A stretch of 64,000 bases of DNA from Bacteroidales bacterium (GTDB lineage Bacteria; Bacteroidota; Bacteroidia; Bacteroidales; UBA932). The translations under genes and the position numbers were made by a program. Of this stretch, positions 35,535-45,614 are shown in pieces (position 1 is the first letter of the stretch; every line of letters starts with the position of its first letter). The DNA is taken from contig JAQXOE010000049.1 in assembly GCA_029098505.1 (NCBI GenBank), positions 1 to 64,000 on the forward strand. The letters are read 5' to 3'. Under the pieces are notes generated by a model. That model searched no databases. It was not told the origin of the DNA and was given only the letters and a program-made list of their open reading frames with translations.

Positions 35535-36146
35535 ATGCCGGGAGAAATCCATTTGAAGAAATATATGAACGAAGGGCTGCTTGAGGCCGGTTGCGACGAG
35601 GCGGGCAGGGGCCCTCTTGCCGGTCCTGTCTATGCCGCTGCGGTCATATTGCCCCCGGATTTCCATCATCCATTGCTGAACGATTCCAAGAAGATGAGCG
35701 AAAAGGCGAGGAATATTCTGCGCGAAGTGATTGAAAAAGAAGCTATTGCCTGGGCGGTCGAAGCCGTGGAGGCAGAAGAGATCGACAGGCTGAACATCCT
35801 CAACGCCTCGATAGCCGGAATGCAGCGGGCTGTGCGCAAGCTGCAGCAGAAGCCGGAGTTCCTGCTCATCGACGGTAACCGCTTCAAGCCCTTTGACGGC
35901 TACCGCTACGCCACTGTGATACACGGGGACGCGACTTATGCCAGCATTGCCGCTGCTTCGGTTCTGGCGAAGACCTGGAGGGACGAGAAGATGCGCGAAC
36001 TGGCTGCAGCCTTCCCTCAGTACGGCTGGGACAGGAATATGGGCTACCCTACCAAGGAGCACATTGCTGCGATTCGCGAGTTCGGCTACACTCCCCATCA
36101 CAGGAAAAGCTTCCATCCGAAGGAACTTGAGCCGACTCTGTTCTAA
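35535..36146 (+). CDS. rnhB: Ribonuclease HII
   Basis: RNase HII (203 aa from ATG 35535) cuts RNA in RNA-DNA hybrids and removes single ribonucleotides from DNA. The acidic active site is visible: Asp-Glu in GCDEAGRGPLAGPVYAAAVI, Asp in LLIDGNRF, and Asp in VIHGDATYASIAAASVLAK. The start was chosen because the promoter -7 element ends at 35511. The DPP7 gene follows 46 bases later and may share transcripts. Confidence 0.95.
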   Translation: MPGEIHLKKYMNEGLLEAGCDEAGRGPLAGPVYAAAVILPPDFHHPLLNDSKKMSEKARNILREVIEKEAIAWAVEAVEAEEIDRLNILNASIAGMQRAVRKLQQKPEFLLIDGNRFKPFDGYRYATVIHGDATYASIAAASVLAKTWRDEKMRELAAAFPQYGWDRNMGYPTKEHIAAIREFGYTPHHRKSFHPKELEPTLF

Positions 36147-36192
36147 GTCCGCTCCAATATCATCAGGAAATACAACAAAACTATATCAAATA

Positions 36193-38337
36193 ATGAAGAA
36201 AATCCTTTTGACCATCAGCACTATGCTGCTTCTCACCCTTTCCGCAAGAGCCGACGAGGGTATGTGGCTGCTGCCTCTTCTCCAGAAAATGAACGCCGGA
36301 GCTATGGCGGAACTCGGTTGCCGCCTCACACCGGAGCAGATTTACAGCATCAACCATTCGTCACTCAAGGACGCGATAGTCCACTTCGGCGGCGGTTGTA
36401 CCGGAGAAATCATTTCCGACAACGGTCTCATCGTCACCAACCATCACTGCGGATACAGCTATATCCAGGCCCTTTCAAGCCCTGAGCACAACTACCTCGA
36501 GGACGGATTTTGGGCAATGAACAACAAGCAGGAGATTCCTGCAAAAGGCCTGTCAGTGACCTTCCTCCAGAGTATGACCGACGTTACGGACGCCCTGAAC
36601 AAGGTCTATGAAGAGACCCTGAACAAGAGCAGGAAGCTCGAAAACAAGGAAGAAGTGGCAGAGGCTGCCAGAAACGCAATGATAGACGCGCTCCAAAAGA
36701 AGGCCGAGGCCGACAATCCTCATTGCCGCGCCAGAGTGACCAGCTTCTACAATGACAATGTCTATTACCTCATTGTTTCCAAGACCTACAACGATGTCCG
36801 CTTCGTTGGCGCACCTCCAAGCTCCCTCGGCAAGTTCGGCGGTGATACCGACAACTGGATGTGGCCTCGCCATACCTGCGACTTCTCAATGTTCCGCGTC
36901 TATGCGGGCAAGGACAATGAGCCTGCTTCATACTCCGAGGACAATGTCCCATATACACCTGTGAAATCCCTCACCATCTCGTTGAAAGGTGTGCAGGACG
37001 GAGATTTCGCAATGATTATGGGTTATCCTGGAAGCACTCAGAGATTTATGACCGCTTCTCAGCTCAACCATATGCTCGACGTGAACGAAGTGCGCATCAA
37101 CGCCAGAACCGTACGTCAGGATGTGATGTGGGAGGCCAGAATGGCCGATCCTGTCGTTAACCTCCAGTATGCCAGCAAGTACGCGAGCTCTTCAAACGGC
37201 TGGAAGAAGTGGATAGGAATGCGTGAAGCTTTCGCCAAACTGGACATCATTGGCCGCGAGGAGCAGAAGGAAGCAGAATTCAGCGAGTGGGTGAACAAGA
37301 AGAAAAAGAGAGTGGAACAATATGGAACCGCCCTCCAGACCATCAGCGAAGCCGTTGCCGCTTCCGCAGAGGCGGAGAAGGCCTATACCCTGCTCACCGA
37401 ATCCATCTTCAGGATAGAGCTGGTAAGCTTCAGCCAGAGAATGATCTCATCATACAATATGATGAAGAACACAGGTGCCGATGATTCAAAGATTTTCCCT
37501 GAGCTCCAGAACGTGATGGAGACTTATTACAAGGACTACAATGTCGATCTCGACCGCAAGGAAGCCCTGGCTCTCATCAGGTTCTACCTCGATAACGTGA
37601 AGCCGGAGGATATGATATCCGTCGAAGGCCACGATATCACCAAGGTCGAAGAGTATGTGGACTACCTCTTCACCAACAGTGCCTACGTTTCAATGGACAA
37701 GGTCAGAAGCATCAGCAACGCGAACCAGATCAAGAGCGATCCTGCCCTCCAGCTTTACAACGCAATCGCCACTGTAGCCGTCAGACTGACTCCTGCAATG
37801 AATGCGTCAGACGAAAAGATCTCCGCTGGCAACAAGGCCTTCACCAAGGGCCTCCTCGAGTGGAAGGCTGGAGAGCCTTCATATCCTGACGCAAACAGCA
37901 CAATGAGACTGACATACGGTACAGTGAAGTCGTACTCGCCAAAGGACGGAGTGCTCTACAAGCATTACACGACCCTCAAGGGCGTGATGGAGAAGGAAGA
38001 TCCGGATAATTATGAATTCCGCGTCCCTGCGGGCCTCAAGACCATCTATGAGAAGAAGGATTACGGCCAGTACGCCAGCGCTGACGGCGAGCTTCCTACC
38101 TGCTTCCTCATCAATTGCGACATCACAGGAGGCAACTCAGGCTCACCTGTCCTCGATGCCGACGGCAATCTTATCGGCCTCGCCTTCGACGGCAACTGGG
38201 AGTCAATGTCCAGCGACATTATGTTTGAGCCGGACCTCCAGAGATGCATCTGCGTCGATATACGCTATGTCCTCCTCGTTATGGACAAGCTCGGCGGAGC
38301 AGGTCATCTCCTCAATGAAATGAATATCGTAAGATAA
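36193..38337 (+). CDS. S46 family dipeptidyl-peptidase, DPP7 type
   Basis: The 714-aa serine peptidase releases dipeptides from peptide N-termini in the periplasm, allowing Bacteroidota to feed on peptides. A signal peptide (MKKILLTISTMLLLTLSARA) is followed by the trypsin-like catalytic triad: His85 (TNHHCGY), Asp230 (PRHTCDF) and Ser649 (GGNSGSP). The specificity residue 18 positions after the Ser is Gly667 (LAFDGNWE), as in P. gingivalis DPP7, which prefers hydrophobic P1 residues, whereas DPP11 has Arg there and prefers Asp/Glu. ATG 36193 is chosen because it begins the signal peptide. Its stop overlaps the mrp ATG by one base (TAATG). Confidence 0.93.
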   Translation: MKKILLTISTMLLLTLSARADEGMWLLPLLQKMNAGAMAELGCRLTPEQIYSINHSSLKDAIVHFGGGCTGEIISDNGLIVTNHHCGYSYIQALSSPEHNYLEDGFWAMNNKQEIPAKGLSVTFLQSMTDVTDALNKVYEETLNKSRKLENKEEVAEAARNAMIDALQKKAEADNPHCRARVTSFYNDNVYYLIVSKTYNDVRFVGAPPSSLGKFGGDTDNWMWPRHTCDFSMFRVYAGKDNEPASYSEDNVPYTPVKSLTISLKGVQDGDFAMIMGYPGSTQRFMTASQLNHMLDVNEVRINARTVRQDVMWEARMADPVVNLQYASKYASSSNGWKKWIGMREAFAKLDIIGREEQKEAEFSEWVNKKKKRVEQYGTALQTISEAVAASAEAEKAYTLLTESIFRIELVSFSQRMISSYNMMKNTGADDSKIFPELQNVMETYYKDYNVDLDRKEALALIRFYLDNVKPEDMISVEGHDITKVEEYVDYLFTNSAYVSMDKVRSISNANQIKSDPALQLYNAIATVAVRLTPAMNASDEKISAGNKAFTKGLLEWKAGEPSYPDANSTMRLTYGTVKSYSPKDGVLYKHYTTLKGVMEKEDPDNYEFRVPAGLKTIYEKKDYGQYASADGELPTCFLINCDITGGNSGSPVLDADGNLIGLAFDGNWESMSSDIMFEPDLQRCICVDIRYVLLVMDKLGGAGHLLNEMNIVR

Positions 38338-39431
38338 TGCCTCCAAAGGCAGGATTACCATTTATGGCAATGACACAGGAAAACATTCTGAAAGCATTGA
38401 CAGAAGTACACCATCCGGGAAAGGGCGACAAGGACATTGTCGCCCTTGGTATGGTACACTCAGTCGAATGCGGGGACAGGGAAGTCAAACTGACACTCGC
38501 ATTTCCGAAACGCCGCGACCCCCTCAGCGAATATCTCATCGGAAGCGCCAGGGCAGCTCTCGTCAGGGAGCTGGGCAATGACATTGAGATCAAGGTGGAG
38601 ACAATAATCGTGGATGAAGCCCCGAAGAAAAGCAACAAGCTCGACCTGGACCTCGAACAGCTCAGATATGTACGTCACATCATAGGAATTGCCTCAGGCA
38701 AGGGCGGGGTCGGCAAGAGCACGGTTGCTGTCAATCTGGCCGTAGCCCTCGCACGCCTGGGATACAGGGTTGGACTCGCAGACGCCGATGTTTACGGTCC
38801 ATCCGTTCCGACTATGACCGGCACAGAAGACCTCGCCCCTGAAGCTGTTCAGGAAGAGGGCAAGGACTACTTCCTCCCTTTGGAGAAGTATGGTGTGAAA
38901 TGGATGAGCGTTGGATATTTCGCAGAGCGTGGACAGGCCCTTATCTGGCGCGGACCTATGGCTTGCAATGCATTGAAACAGATGATATTGCAGGTTAAGT
39001 GGGGAGAATTGGATTTCCTTCTCATCGATATGCCTCCGGGAACCGGTGACATTCATATCTCACTGGTGCACGACATTCCTGTCGAGGGCGCAGTCATTGT
39101 GACCACACCTCAGAACGTGGCCTTGGCAGACGTGGAAAAAGGAGTCAATATGTTCCGCAATCCTGGCATCAACAAGCCTATTTTCGGACTTGTGGAGAAT
39201 ATGGCCTGGTTTACCCCGGAAGAGCATCCGGATGAAAAGTATTTCATCTTCGGAAGGGACGGAGGCGCCAGGATGGCTGAAGGACTCGGATTGGAACTGC
39301 TTGGACAGATTCCTATAGTCCAGAGCATACGCGAAGGCGGTGACAATGGTGAACCCGCTGCCCTCGGAAGCAGACCGGACAGTCTCGCCTTCCTCGATAT
39401 GGCCGCCCGACTGGCCGAACAGCTCGGCTGA
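38337..39431 (+). CDS. mrp: Mrp/NBP35-family iron-sulfur carrier ATPase
   Basis: The protein (364 aa) has an N-terminal DUF59/MIP18-like domain (about 14-95) and a deviant Walker A P-loop (GKGGVGKS, residues 121-128) of the MinD/Mrp class, with switch DADVYGPS and IDMPPGTGD. Mrp proteins carry Fe-S clusters to apo-enzymes. The CxxC cluster motif near the C-terminus of many homologues (ENMxxFxCPxC) is absent: here it reads ENMAWFTPEEHPDEKYFIFG, which I recall as the usual form in Bacteroidota. ATG 38337 overlaps the previous stop; internal ATGs at 38364 or 38370 would give the typical N-terminus and are plausible. Confidence 0.93.
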   Translation: MPPKAGLPFMAMTQENILKALTEVHHPGKGDKDIVALGMVHSVECGDREVKLTLAFPKRRDPLSEYLIGSARAALVRELGNDIEIKVETIIVDEAPKKSNKLDLDLEQLRYVRHIIGIASGKGGVGKSTVAVNLAVALARLGYRVGLADADVYGPSVPTMTGTEDLAPEAVQEEGKDYFLPLEKYGVKWMSVGYFAERGQALIWRGPMACNALKQMILQVKWGELDFLLIDMPPGTGDIHISLVHDIPVEGAVIVTTPQNVALADVEKGVNMFRNPGINKPIFGLVENMAWFTPEEHPDEKYFIFGRDGGARMAEGLGLELLGQIPIVQSIREGGDNGEPAALGSRPDSLAFLDMAARLAEQLG

Positions 39432-39457
39432 TCAGCGGCCCCCTTCCTTCAATTATT

Positions 39458-40234
39458 TCAGAGTTGCTCGAAACGCCTCGTGAGCGCGACAAAATCATCG
39501 ACACTGAGGCGTTCGGCTCTCAAATCAAAAACCGGGTCACTTGTATCCATACCCTCCGGAGTCATTTGCTTGAGAGCGTTGCGCAGGGTCTTGCGCCTCT
39601 GGTTGAAGGCCATCTTGACCACAGTCTTGAAGAGTTTCTCATCGCAAGCAAGCTCCGTACGCTCGTTTCTTACCAGCCTTATCACGGCCGATTTTACCTT
39701 TGGAGGCGGAGCAAAGGCCCCCGGCCCCACAGTGAGCACGTATTCGATATTATACCAGGCCTGCAGGAGCACAGACAGAATTCCGTAGGTCTTGGTTCCC
39801 GGGCCCTCAGCGATACGGTCTGCCACCTCTTTCTGAATCATACATACCACCTCCGGAACCTTATCCTTGTCCTCCAATATCTTGAAGAAAATCTGGGAGG
39901 AGATATTGTATGGAAAATTGCCTATGATTCTGTACTTATCCTTGAAGAACTTCGAAATGTTCAAGCGGAGATAATCCCCCTCTATGAGCTTGCCCTGCAT
40001 ACCTGAGAAATGGGTAAGCAGATATTCAACAGACTCAGTATCAATCTCTATCATCATAGGGTCTATGTCTTCCCTCTTGATGAGATATTGGGTGAGCACA
40101 CCCATACCCGGGCCGATTTCGAGAACATCCCTCGGGGCCTGGGGGTCATTGCGCAGCGCATCCACTATTGCTCTGGCTATACTCTGGTCAGTCAGGAAAT
40201 GCTGGCCGAGCGCCTTCTTTGCTCTTACTTCCAT
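39458..40234 (-). CDS. rsmA: 16S rRNA A1518/A1519 dimethyltransferase
   Basis: RsmA/KsgA (258 aa) dimethylates two adjacent adenosines in helix 45 of 16S rRNA during 30S maturation; its loss gives kasugamycin resistance. The N-terminus KKALGQHFLTD, the SAM motif VLEIGPGMGVLTQYL and the catalytic motif NFPYNISSQ are all present. It starts 4 bases after the yfhO stop, at the end of a long minus-strand run, and converges with mrp. Confidence 0.96.
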   Translation of the reverse strand: MEVRAKKALGQHFLTDQSIARAIVDALRNDPQAPRDVLEIGPGMGVLTQYLIKREDIDPMMIEIDTESVEYLLTHFSGMQGKLIEGDYLRLNISKFFKDKYRIIGNFPYNISSQIFFKILEDKDKVPEVVCMIQKEVADRIAEGPGTKTYGILSVLLQAWYNIEYVLTVGPGAFAPPPKVKSAVIRLVRNERTELACDEKLFKTVVKMAFNQRRKTLRNALKQMTPEGMDTSDPVFDLRAERLSVDDFVALTRRFEQL

Positions 40235-40238
40235 ATTG

Positions 40239-42896
40239 CTATAAATCTCTATCCTTCCTGGTACTCAGAACTGCCGAACCCGCAGACAGGAGAAGCAGGA
40301 GAAGCAGGGCAATGGACGTGTACATACTCACGGCCTTGCTGACTATCACTGACTCAGGGTCGTATCTCATTATCAAATTGTGCTCGCCTGCAGGAAGCAC
40401 AGCGGCGCGGAAAATCCAATCCGCACGGAAAAGCGGAACCTGAACGCCTTGGGCGGACATTTTCCTCTTCACTTCAGCTGAAGCATTCACATCAGGGCAG
40501 CTCTGATCGCTGTCTGCCAGCCAGGCGTGCCAGCCTTCCGGATAATAGACTTCACTGAAGACGGCCACCCTCGCTTCAGAGCATTTGTAGTGGAACCTGA
40601 GCTCGTTCGGAGCGTAGTGAACCAGCTCTATTTCATCCGAATCCGAAGCAGAGCCCGGATTGAGGCCGCTTTCTGCAAAGACGGCCGCATCTGCAGGTTC
40701 GAGCAGGGCTTCGCTGCGCAGTGCAGTCGATTGGAGCAAAGCCAAAGCCTCATCTGGACCGGAAACCTGCCTCAGGCTATCTACGAACCAAACATTGCCG
40801 AATGCATAAGGATTCTCGTAAGGCTGCATATTAGGCGCAAGTATTATATACTTGGTATTCAGCGCATTGAGTATCTGTGCTTCCTCCATTGGAGTATTGA
40901 AGTCCTCCAGGCTTTCTGCGCTCTGGGCCGTTCTGGCGAGGGTATTGATTTCAGGGCTGATACAGCTTTCGATAAGCTCCTGATAGCGCTGAAGCTTGGC
41001 CGGGCTATAGCCGCCGACGGATTTGTGCCAGTATGAAGTGCGGGAATCGCTGAAAGTGCCTGCGCTGAGGTCGAGTACCCTGTACGAGAGGCTGCTGTCC
41101 TGGAGTATAGCCTCATCGGAAGGGTATTTGTTGAAGACGGAATTGAAATTCCTTTCTGTCACGAAGTGGCTGGAATTGAGGTATCTCTTGCCCACGAAGA
41201 AAAGGTCTCCAAGCACGAGGAGGAAGACCAGGATTATGGCTGTCCTGCGGCGTGAGTATGCAGTTTCCGTATTTTGTGCAAGGCTCTTCTGTGCAGCTTT
41301 CGGTGTCCAAAGGCTCCAGAGAAGCAGCAGGAAGGCTGCGGAGATGAATATAAAGGAGCGCAGGGCATCGCGGACCAGAAGGCTTTGCCTGTCCTGACGG
41401 AGCACATCCACGAAATAGTCAGGCTGGCCTGAATCCACACTGCCGGAGAAGTCTCCCGCCAACGAAGGAATGAGGGCGAAGAGCAGGCATACGCCACCTG
41501 TAACAAGATAGGCGACAAGGCCCTTGGACTTGAACTCCTTGAAGCTTATTCCTCCCTTGAGCATCTTGTCAAGCAGGATGCAGGCGAGCATAGGCAGGGT
41601 CAGTTGAAGAACTACCAGAGCCATAGAAACAGTCCTGAACTTATTGTACAGCGGTGCTATCTTATAGAAGAGCTTTGTGAACCAGATAAAGTTGCAGCCC
41701 AGTGAGAGCAGTACCATCAATATGGTGCAGGCCAGAAGCCACCATTTTTCCTTGCCACGGCAGAAGAAGAGGCCGAGCACGAAGAGGAATATGGTGATGG
41801 CACCCATATACATCGGACCGGCGGTAAAAGGCTGGGGGCCCCAATAAGCAGGAAGCGCCTGGCAGAGATTTCTGGCAGCTGCAGGGTCGGCACTCTTGAA
41901 GAGCTCGTAGGTCTTGGACCATTCGGGATCGACAGCCTGGGATGAGGAGCCTCCGTTGAAATTCGGAATCATCAGGTTAGGAAGTTCCTCCCAGCCGTAT
42001 GACCAGGCGGTGGCGTAATCTATGGTAAGGCCGCCGTCAGTATTGCTGGCAGACTGAAGTTCGGAACCTCCGCGCATAGACTGCGGCGTATATTTCATTA
42101 TCGGTATGAGCTTGTTGGCATTGGTGGCCACTCCGACCAGGCCCAGGCCCAGCATCAGGAAGGAAGCTGCAAAGAAACGCCCCAAACACTTGCGGCGCTC
42201 CCTGTCCGCCAGCAGCCAGATGAAAAGCGCCACTGCGTAGAGCAATATCATTATCAGCAGATAGTAGCTGATCTGCTGATGGTTGGCCTTGATCTGCAGG
42301 CTGATGGCCAATGCGAACAGAACGGCGCCAAGGACGGTGAGAGGCAGCCAGCCGCGCTTCTTCTCCCCACTCCGTTTCAATCTGCCCAGAGCCGCCCTGT
42401 AGGTGAAGACCAGAGCTGCCAAGGCCCAGGGAAGGAAGGCAATGGCCTGCATCTTCGTATTGTGGCCCACCTGAATAATCTGGAAATTGTATGAGCAGAA
42501 GGATATCGCAATGGCTCCGCCTACCGCCACTATAAGGTCCAGCCCCAGTGAGAGCATAAGCAGGAAAGCTCCCAGCAGCGAAACGAAGAGATAGCTCGCC
42601 GGCCTCTTGCCAAACAAGAGCAACTTATAGACCAATTGGGTAAGGTCTCCCTTTTCGGGGTCTGCGAAGGTTGTGGTCGGCATACCTCCGAAGGCATTGT
42701 CCGTCCAATAGGTCGGATCCTGGGGATGGGCCCGGTTCCAATCGTGCATTTCCTTGGCCATACCCTGATAGCCGGTAATGTCGGACTGGTTTACCACTTT
42801 CCCGCCAAGCAGCTCGGGCATAAAGCCATAGGAGAGCAGCAGGAAAAAGAGTATGATGCCCAAATAGACAAGTATCTTCTTTACTGTTGGTTTCAT
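40239..42896 (-). CDS. YfhO-family multi-pass membrane protein
   Basis: The 885-aa protein has about a dozen transmembrane helices and a C-terminal soluble domain, and matches the YfhO family. Segments such as GKVVNQSDITGYQGMAKEMH near the N-terminus and FNTPMEEAQILNALNTKYII late in the protein are typical. YfhO-type proteins resemble GT-C glycosyltransferases and in Gram-positives act on lipoteichoic acid or lipid-linked sugars; in Bacteroidota the substrate is unknown. ATG 42896 is preferred over the TTG six bases upstream. The gene sits between mutS and rsmA, a linkage without clear functional meaning. Confidence 0.88.
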   Translation of the reverse strand: MKPTVKKILVYLGIILFFLLLSYGFMPELLGGKVVNQSDITGYQGMAKEMHDWNRAHPQDPTYWTDNAFGGMPTTTFADPEKGDLTQLVYKLLLFGKRPASYLFVSLLGAFLLMLSLGLDLIVAVGGAIAISFCSYNFQIIQVGHNTKMQAIAFLPWALAALVFTYRAALGRLKRSGEKKRGWLPLTVLGAVLFALAISLQIKANHQQISYYLLIMILLYAVALFIWLLADRERRKCLGRFFAASFLMLGLGLVGVATNANKLIPIMKYTPQSMRGGSELQSASNTDGGLTIDYATAWSYGWEELPNLMIPNFNGGSSSQAVDPEWSKTYELFKSADPAAARNLCQALPAYWGPQPFTAGPMYMGAITIFLFVLGLFFCRGKEKWWLLACTILMVLLSLGCNFIWFTKLFYKIAPLYNKFRTVSMALVVLQLTLPMLACILLDKMLKGGISFKEFKSKGLVAYLVTGGVCLLFALIPSLAGDFSGSVDSGQPDYFVDVLRQDRQSLLVRDALRSFIFISAAFLLLLWSLWTPKAAQKSLAQNTETAYSRRRTAIILVFLLVLGDLFFVGKRYLNSSHFVTERNFNSVFNKYPSDEAILQDSSLSYRVLDLSAGTFSDSRTSYWHKSVGGYSPAKLQRYQELIESCISPEINTLARTAQSAESLEDFNTPMEEAQILNALNTKYIILAPNMQPYENPYAFGNVWFVDSLRQVSGPDEALALLQSTALRSEALLEPADAAVFAESGLNPGSASDSDEIELVHYAPNELRFHYKCSEARVAVFSEVYYPEGWHAWLADSDQSCPDVNASAEVKRKMSAQGVQVPLFRADWIFRAAVLPAGEHNLIMRYDPESVIVSKAVSMYTSIALLLLLLLSAGSAVLSTRKDRDL

Positions 42897-42962
42897 TGTC
42901 AATTATCTGTATGTCAATGTATTATCGTAACTGTTCGTTCGCTTTCCCTCCGACTCCGGGGG

Positions 42963-45566
42963 CTAAAGGCCGAGCTCCTGTTTCATCGAGCGTATCAGGT
43001 CGAAGGCCTGCAAAGGGGTCATATTGTCCAAATCGGCAGCCTTCAGCTTGTCACGGATTTCGCCCAATGTAGGGTCGTCGAGCTGGAAGAGAGAGAGCTG
43101 CACTCCCCCTTCTCCCTGAGGGGCAGCGACAGGCGCAGCAGCACCTTCTAGGCTTTTCAGTGTGCGCTCGGCAGATTCCAGGACCTCTTTCGGCATACCT
43201 GCCATACGGGCAACGTGGATACCGAAGCTGTGGGCAACACCGCCTTCACGCAGTTTCCTGAGGAAGATGATGCGCTTGCCCGCTTCCTTTACGGCAACGT
43301 GGAAGTTCTTCACCCTCGGGTATATGGTTTCAAGGTCATTAAGCTCGTGATAGTGGGTGGCGAAAAGGGTCTTGGCACCTTTGCCGTGCTTGTGCAGATA
43401 CTCCACGAGGCCTCTGGCAATGGACATTCCGTCGTAGGTGGAGGTTCCCCTGCCTATCTCGTCGAGCAGCACCAGGGAGCGCTCGGAGAGATTGTGCATA
43501 ATCATCGAGGTCTCAAGCATTTCCACCATAAAGGTGGACTCCCCGCGGGATATGTTGTCAGTGGCTCCCACACGGGTGAAAATCTTGTCGAATACTCCTA
43601 TGGAAGCGCTTTGGGCCGGCACGAAGGATCCGGCCTGGGCAAGGAGCACAATCAGTGCGGTCTGGCGCAGCAGGGCCGACTTTCCGGCCATATTGGGACC
43701 GGTAAGAATAATTATCTGCTGCTGTTCGGAGTCGAGATAAACATCATTCGGAACATATTCCTCCCCCGCAGGCATCATCTTTTCGATTACGGGATGACGG
43801 CCGTCCCTTATGTCGAGAACCTTGCTCCCATTCACCTGCGGGCGGCAATATCCGCTTTCCGCGGCGAGACGCGCGAAGCTCGAAAGCACATCAAGGCGGG
43901 CGAGTATCTGGCAATTGCCCTGAATCTGCCTGATATAAGTCTGGATTTCAGCGACAAGGGCGGCGTAGATGCGGGTCTCGAGTTCAAGTATCCTTCCCTC
44001 GGCGCTGAGGACCTTCTCCTCGTATTGCTTCAGCTCCTCGGTAATGTAGCGCTCGGCATTGACAAGGGTCTGCTTGCGTATCCACTCCTCCGGCACCTTG
44101 TCCTTGGAACTGTTGCGCACCTCGATATAGTAACCGAAGATATTGTTGTAGCCGATTTTCAGCGAACTGATTCCGGTGCTTTCCCTCTCGCGTTCGAGCA
44201 TACGGTCCATAATATCCTTGCCCCCGCTGTGAATGCGTCTGAGCTCGTCCAGCTCTTCATCCACACCCGAGGCAATGACATCGCCCTTCCCGACCTGCGC
44301 GGCCGGCTTTTCGAGGAGGGTGCGTTCAATATCCCCGAGCAGGTTCCCGCTGCCCTGCAGTGCGTCCATCATCCGCGAGAGCTCCTCCACTCCAGAGGCC
44401 CGGCACAACTCTGAAATCGGCCCCATCTGCGCGAGGGATCTCCCAAGCTGGAGCACCTCCCGGGGCAATATGCGGCCGGTGGCGGCACGCGAGATGATGC
44501 GCTCGAGATCGCCGACATTGCCAATGTAGCCCTGCAAGATCGCGAGGGCGTCCACATTGTCCTTGAAATACTGGACAACATCGTAGCGGGCATTCAGCTC
44601 GGCAATGTCCATCACCGGCATTGCCAGCCATTGGCGCAGCAGACGGGCTCCCATAGGGGATGAGCAATGGTCAACGACCTGCACGAGGGAGCGGCCTTCG
44701 TCGCCCGAAGCCGAAGCGAAGACCTCCAGATTCCTGACTGTAAAACGGTCCATCCAAACGAATAGCGAACCGTCTATCCTGGAAATCGAGCAGATATTGC
44801 TCAGGCCGCTATGGTGAGTCTGTTCGAGATAGACGAGCAGGGCTCCTGCGCAGCATATGCCAAGCGGGCAGGAGTCGATAGCAAAACCCTTAAGGGTGCT
44901 GACTCCAAGCTGGCTTTTGAGCTTCTCCTCGGCCGAATCCAGCACGAAGGCCCATTCGTCTATGGAAGTAATATAGGCGTTGGTATCTATCTGTTCCTTC
45001 AACATCCTTTCCTGGCCGCGGATTACGACCAGTTCCTTGGGAGCAAAGGAGGACAGGAGGGTGGAAATGTATTGGATTGAACCCTGAGCCACGCTGAAAG
45101 TGCCCGTGGAGACATCCAGGAAGGCAACTCCGCAGCTGGCGCCATTGAGCTTTATGCCTGCCAGGAAGTTGTTCTTCTTCTGCTCCAGCATCTGTTCTCC
45201 CAGGGCCACGCCCGGAGTGATGACCTCGGATATGCCTCTCTTGACTATGCCCTTGGCCAGTTTTGGGTCTTCAAGCTGGTCACAGATGGCCACCTTGTAA
45301 CCGGCGCGTATTAGCTTGGGCAGATATACGTCAATGGCGTGGTGCGGAACTCCGGCCATAGGTATGTCGTCGCTCATCGCACTGGACCTGTGGGTGAGGA
45401 CTATGCCCAAAACCTTGCTGGCTATGGTAGCGTCTTCTCCGTATGTCTCGTAGAAATCACCGCAACGGAAGAGGAGCAGAGCCTCGGGGCATTGTGCCTT
45501 GAGGGAAAAATACTGCCTCATCATCGGGGTCATCGCGTCCTTCCTGTTTTCTTTTTCCTTGGCCAT
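42963..45566 (-). CDS. mutS: DNA mismatch repair protein MutS
   Basis: MutS (867 aa) finds base mismatches and recruits MutL. The mismatch-wedge Phe-Tyr-Glu is at 38-40 (CGDFYETYGED). The connector and lever domains follow, and the ATPase has Walker A GPNMAGKS, the DEIGRGTSTYDGMSIA Walker B/signature region and FATHYHEL. The C-terminus ends with the typical small dimerisation helix (MTPLQAFDLIRSMKQELG). Length is standard for MutS1. A -7 element at 45593-45600 gives it its own promoter within the minus-strand run. Confidence 0.97.
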   Translation of the reverse strand: MAKEKENRKDAMTPMMRQYFSLKAQCPEALLLFRCGDFYETYGEDATIASKVLGIVLTHRSSAMSDDIPMAGVPHHAIDVYLPKLIRAGYKVAICDQLEDPKLAKGIVKRGISEVITPGVALGEQMLEQKKNNFLAGIKLNGASCGVAFLDVSTGTFSVAQGSIQYISTLLSSFAPKELVVIRGQERMLKEQIDTNAYITSIDEWAFVLDSAEEKLKSQLGVSTLKGFAIDSCPLGICCAGALLVYLEQTHHSGLSNICSISRIDGSLFVWMDRFTVRNLEVFASASGDEGRSLVQVVDHCSSPMGARLLRQWLAMPVMDIAELNARYDVVQYFKDNVDALAILQGYIGNVGDLERIISRAATGRILPREVLQLGRSLAQMGPISELCRASGVEELSRMMDALQGSGNLLGDIERTLLEKPAAQVGKGDVIASGVDEELDELRRIHSGGKDIMDRMLERERESTGISSLKIGYNNIFGYYIEVRNSSKDKVPEEWIRKQTLVNAERYITEELKQYEEKVLSAEGRILELETRIYAALVAEIQTYIRQIQGNCQILARLDVLSSFARLAAESGYCRPQVNGSKVLDIRDGRHPVIEKMMPAGEEYVPNDVYLDSEQQQIIILTGPNMAGKSALLRQTALIVLLAQAGSFVPAQSASIGVFDKIFTRVGATDNISRGESTFMVEMLETSMIMHNLSERSLVLLDEIGRGTSTYDGMSIARGLVEYLHKHGKGAKTLFATHYHELNDLETIYPRVKNFHVAVKEAGKRIIFLRKLREGGVAHSFGIHVARMAGMPKEVLESAERTLKSLEGAAAPVAAPQGEGGVQLSLFQLDDPTLGEIRDKLKAADLDNMTPLQAFDLIRSMKQELGL

Positions 45567-45592
45567 CGTACAATCTCAAATTTCCGGAACTG

Positions 45593-45600
45593 CAAATTTA
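45593..45600 (-). promoter_or_regulatory. Probable -7 promoter element of mutS
   Basis: TAAATTTG on the minus strand, ending 26 bases before ATG 45566, in the short gap after an NSS transporter gene. No clear -33 TTG. Confidence 0.45.
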
Positions 45601-45614
45601 ATCATTTATTTGCG

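Noticed and set aside
4894..42902. Shared TTGACAATGAA at the starts of the receptor gene (4902) and yfhO (42902)
   Set aside because: Two short matches over 38 kb are within chance, and in one case the bases belong to the dnaE stop region.
43215..44414. 399-codon + strand frame opposite mutS
   Set aside because: Antisense shadow; mutS has all expected motifs and the translated shadow resembles no protein family.
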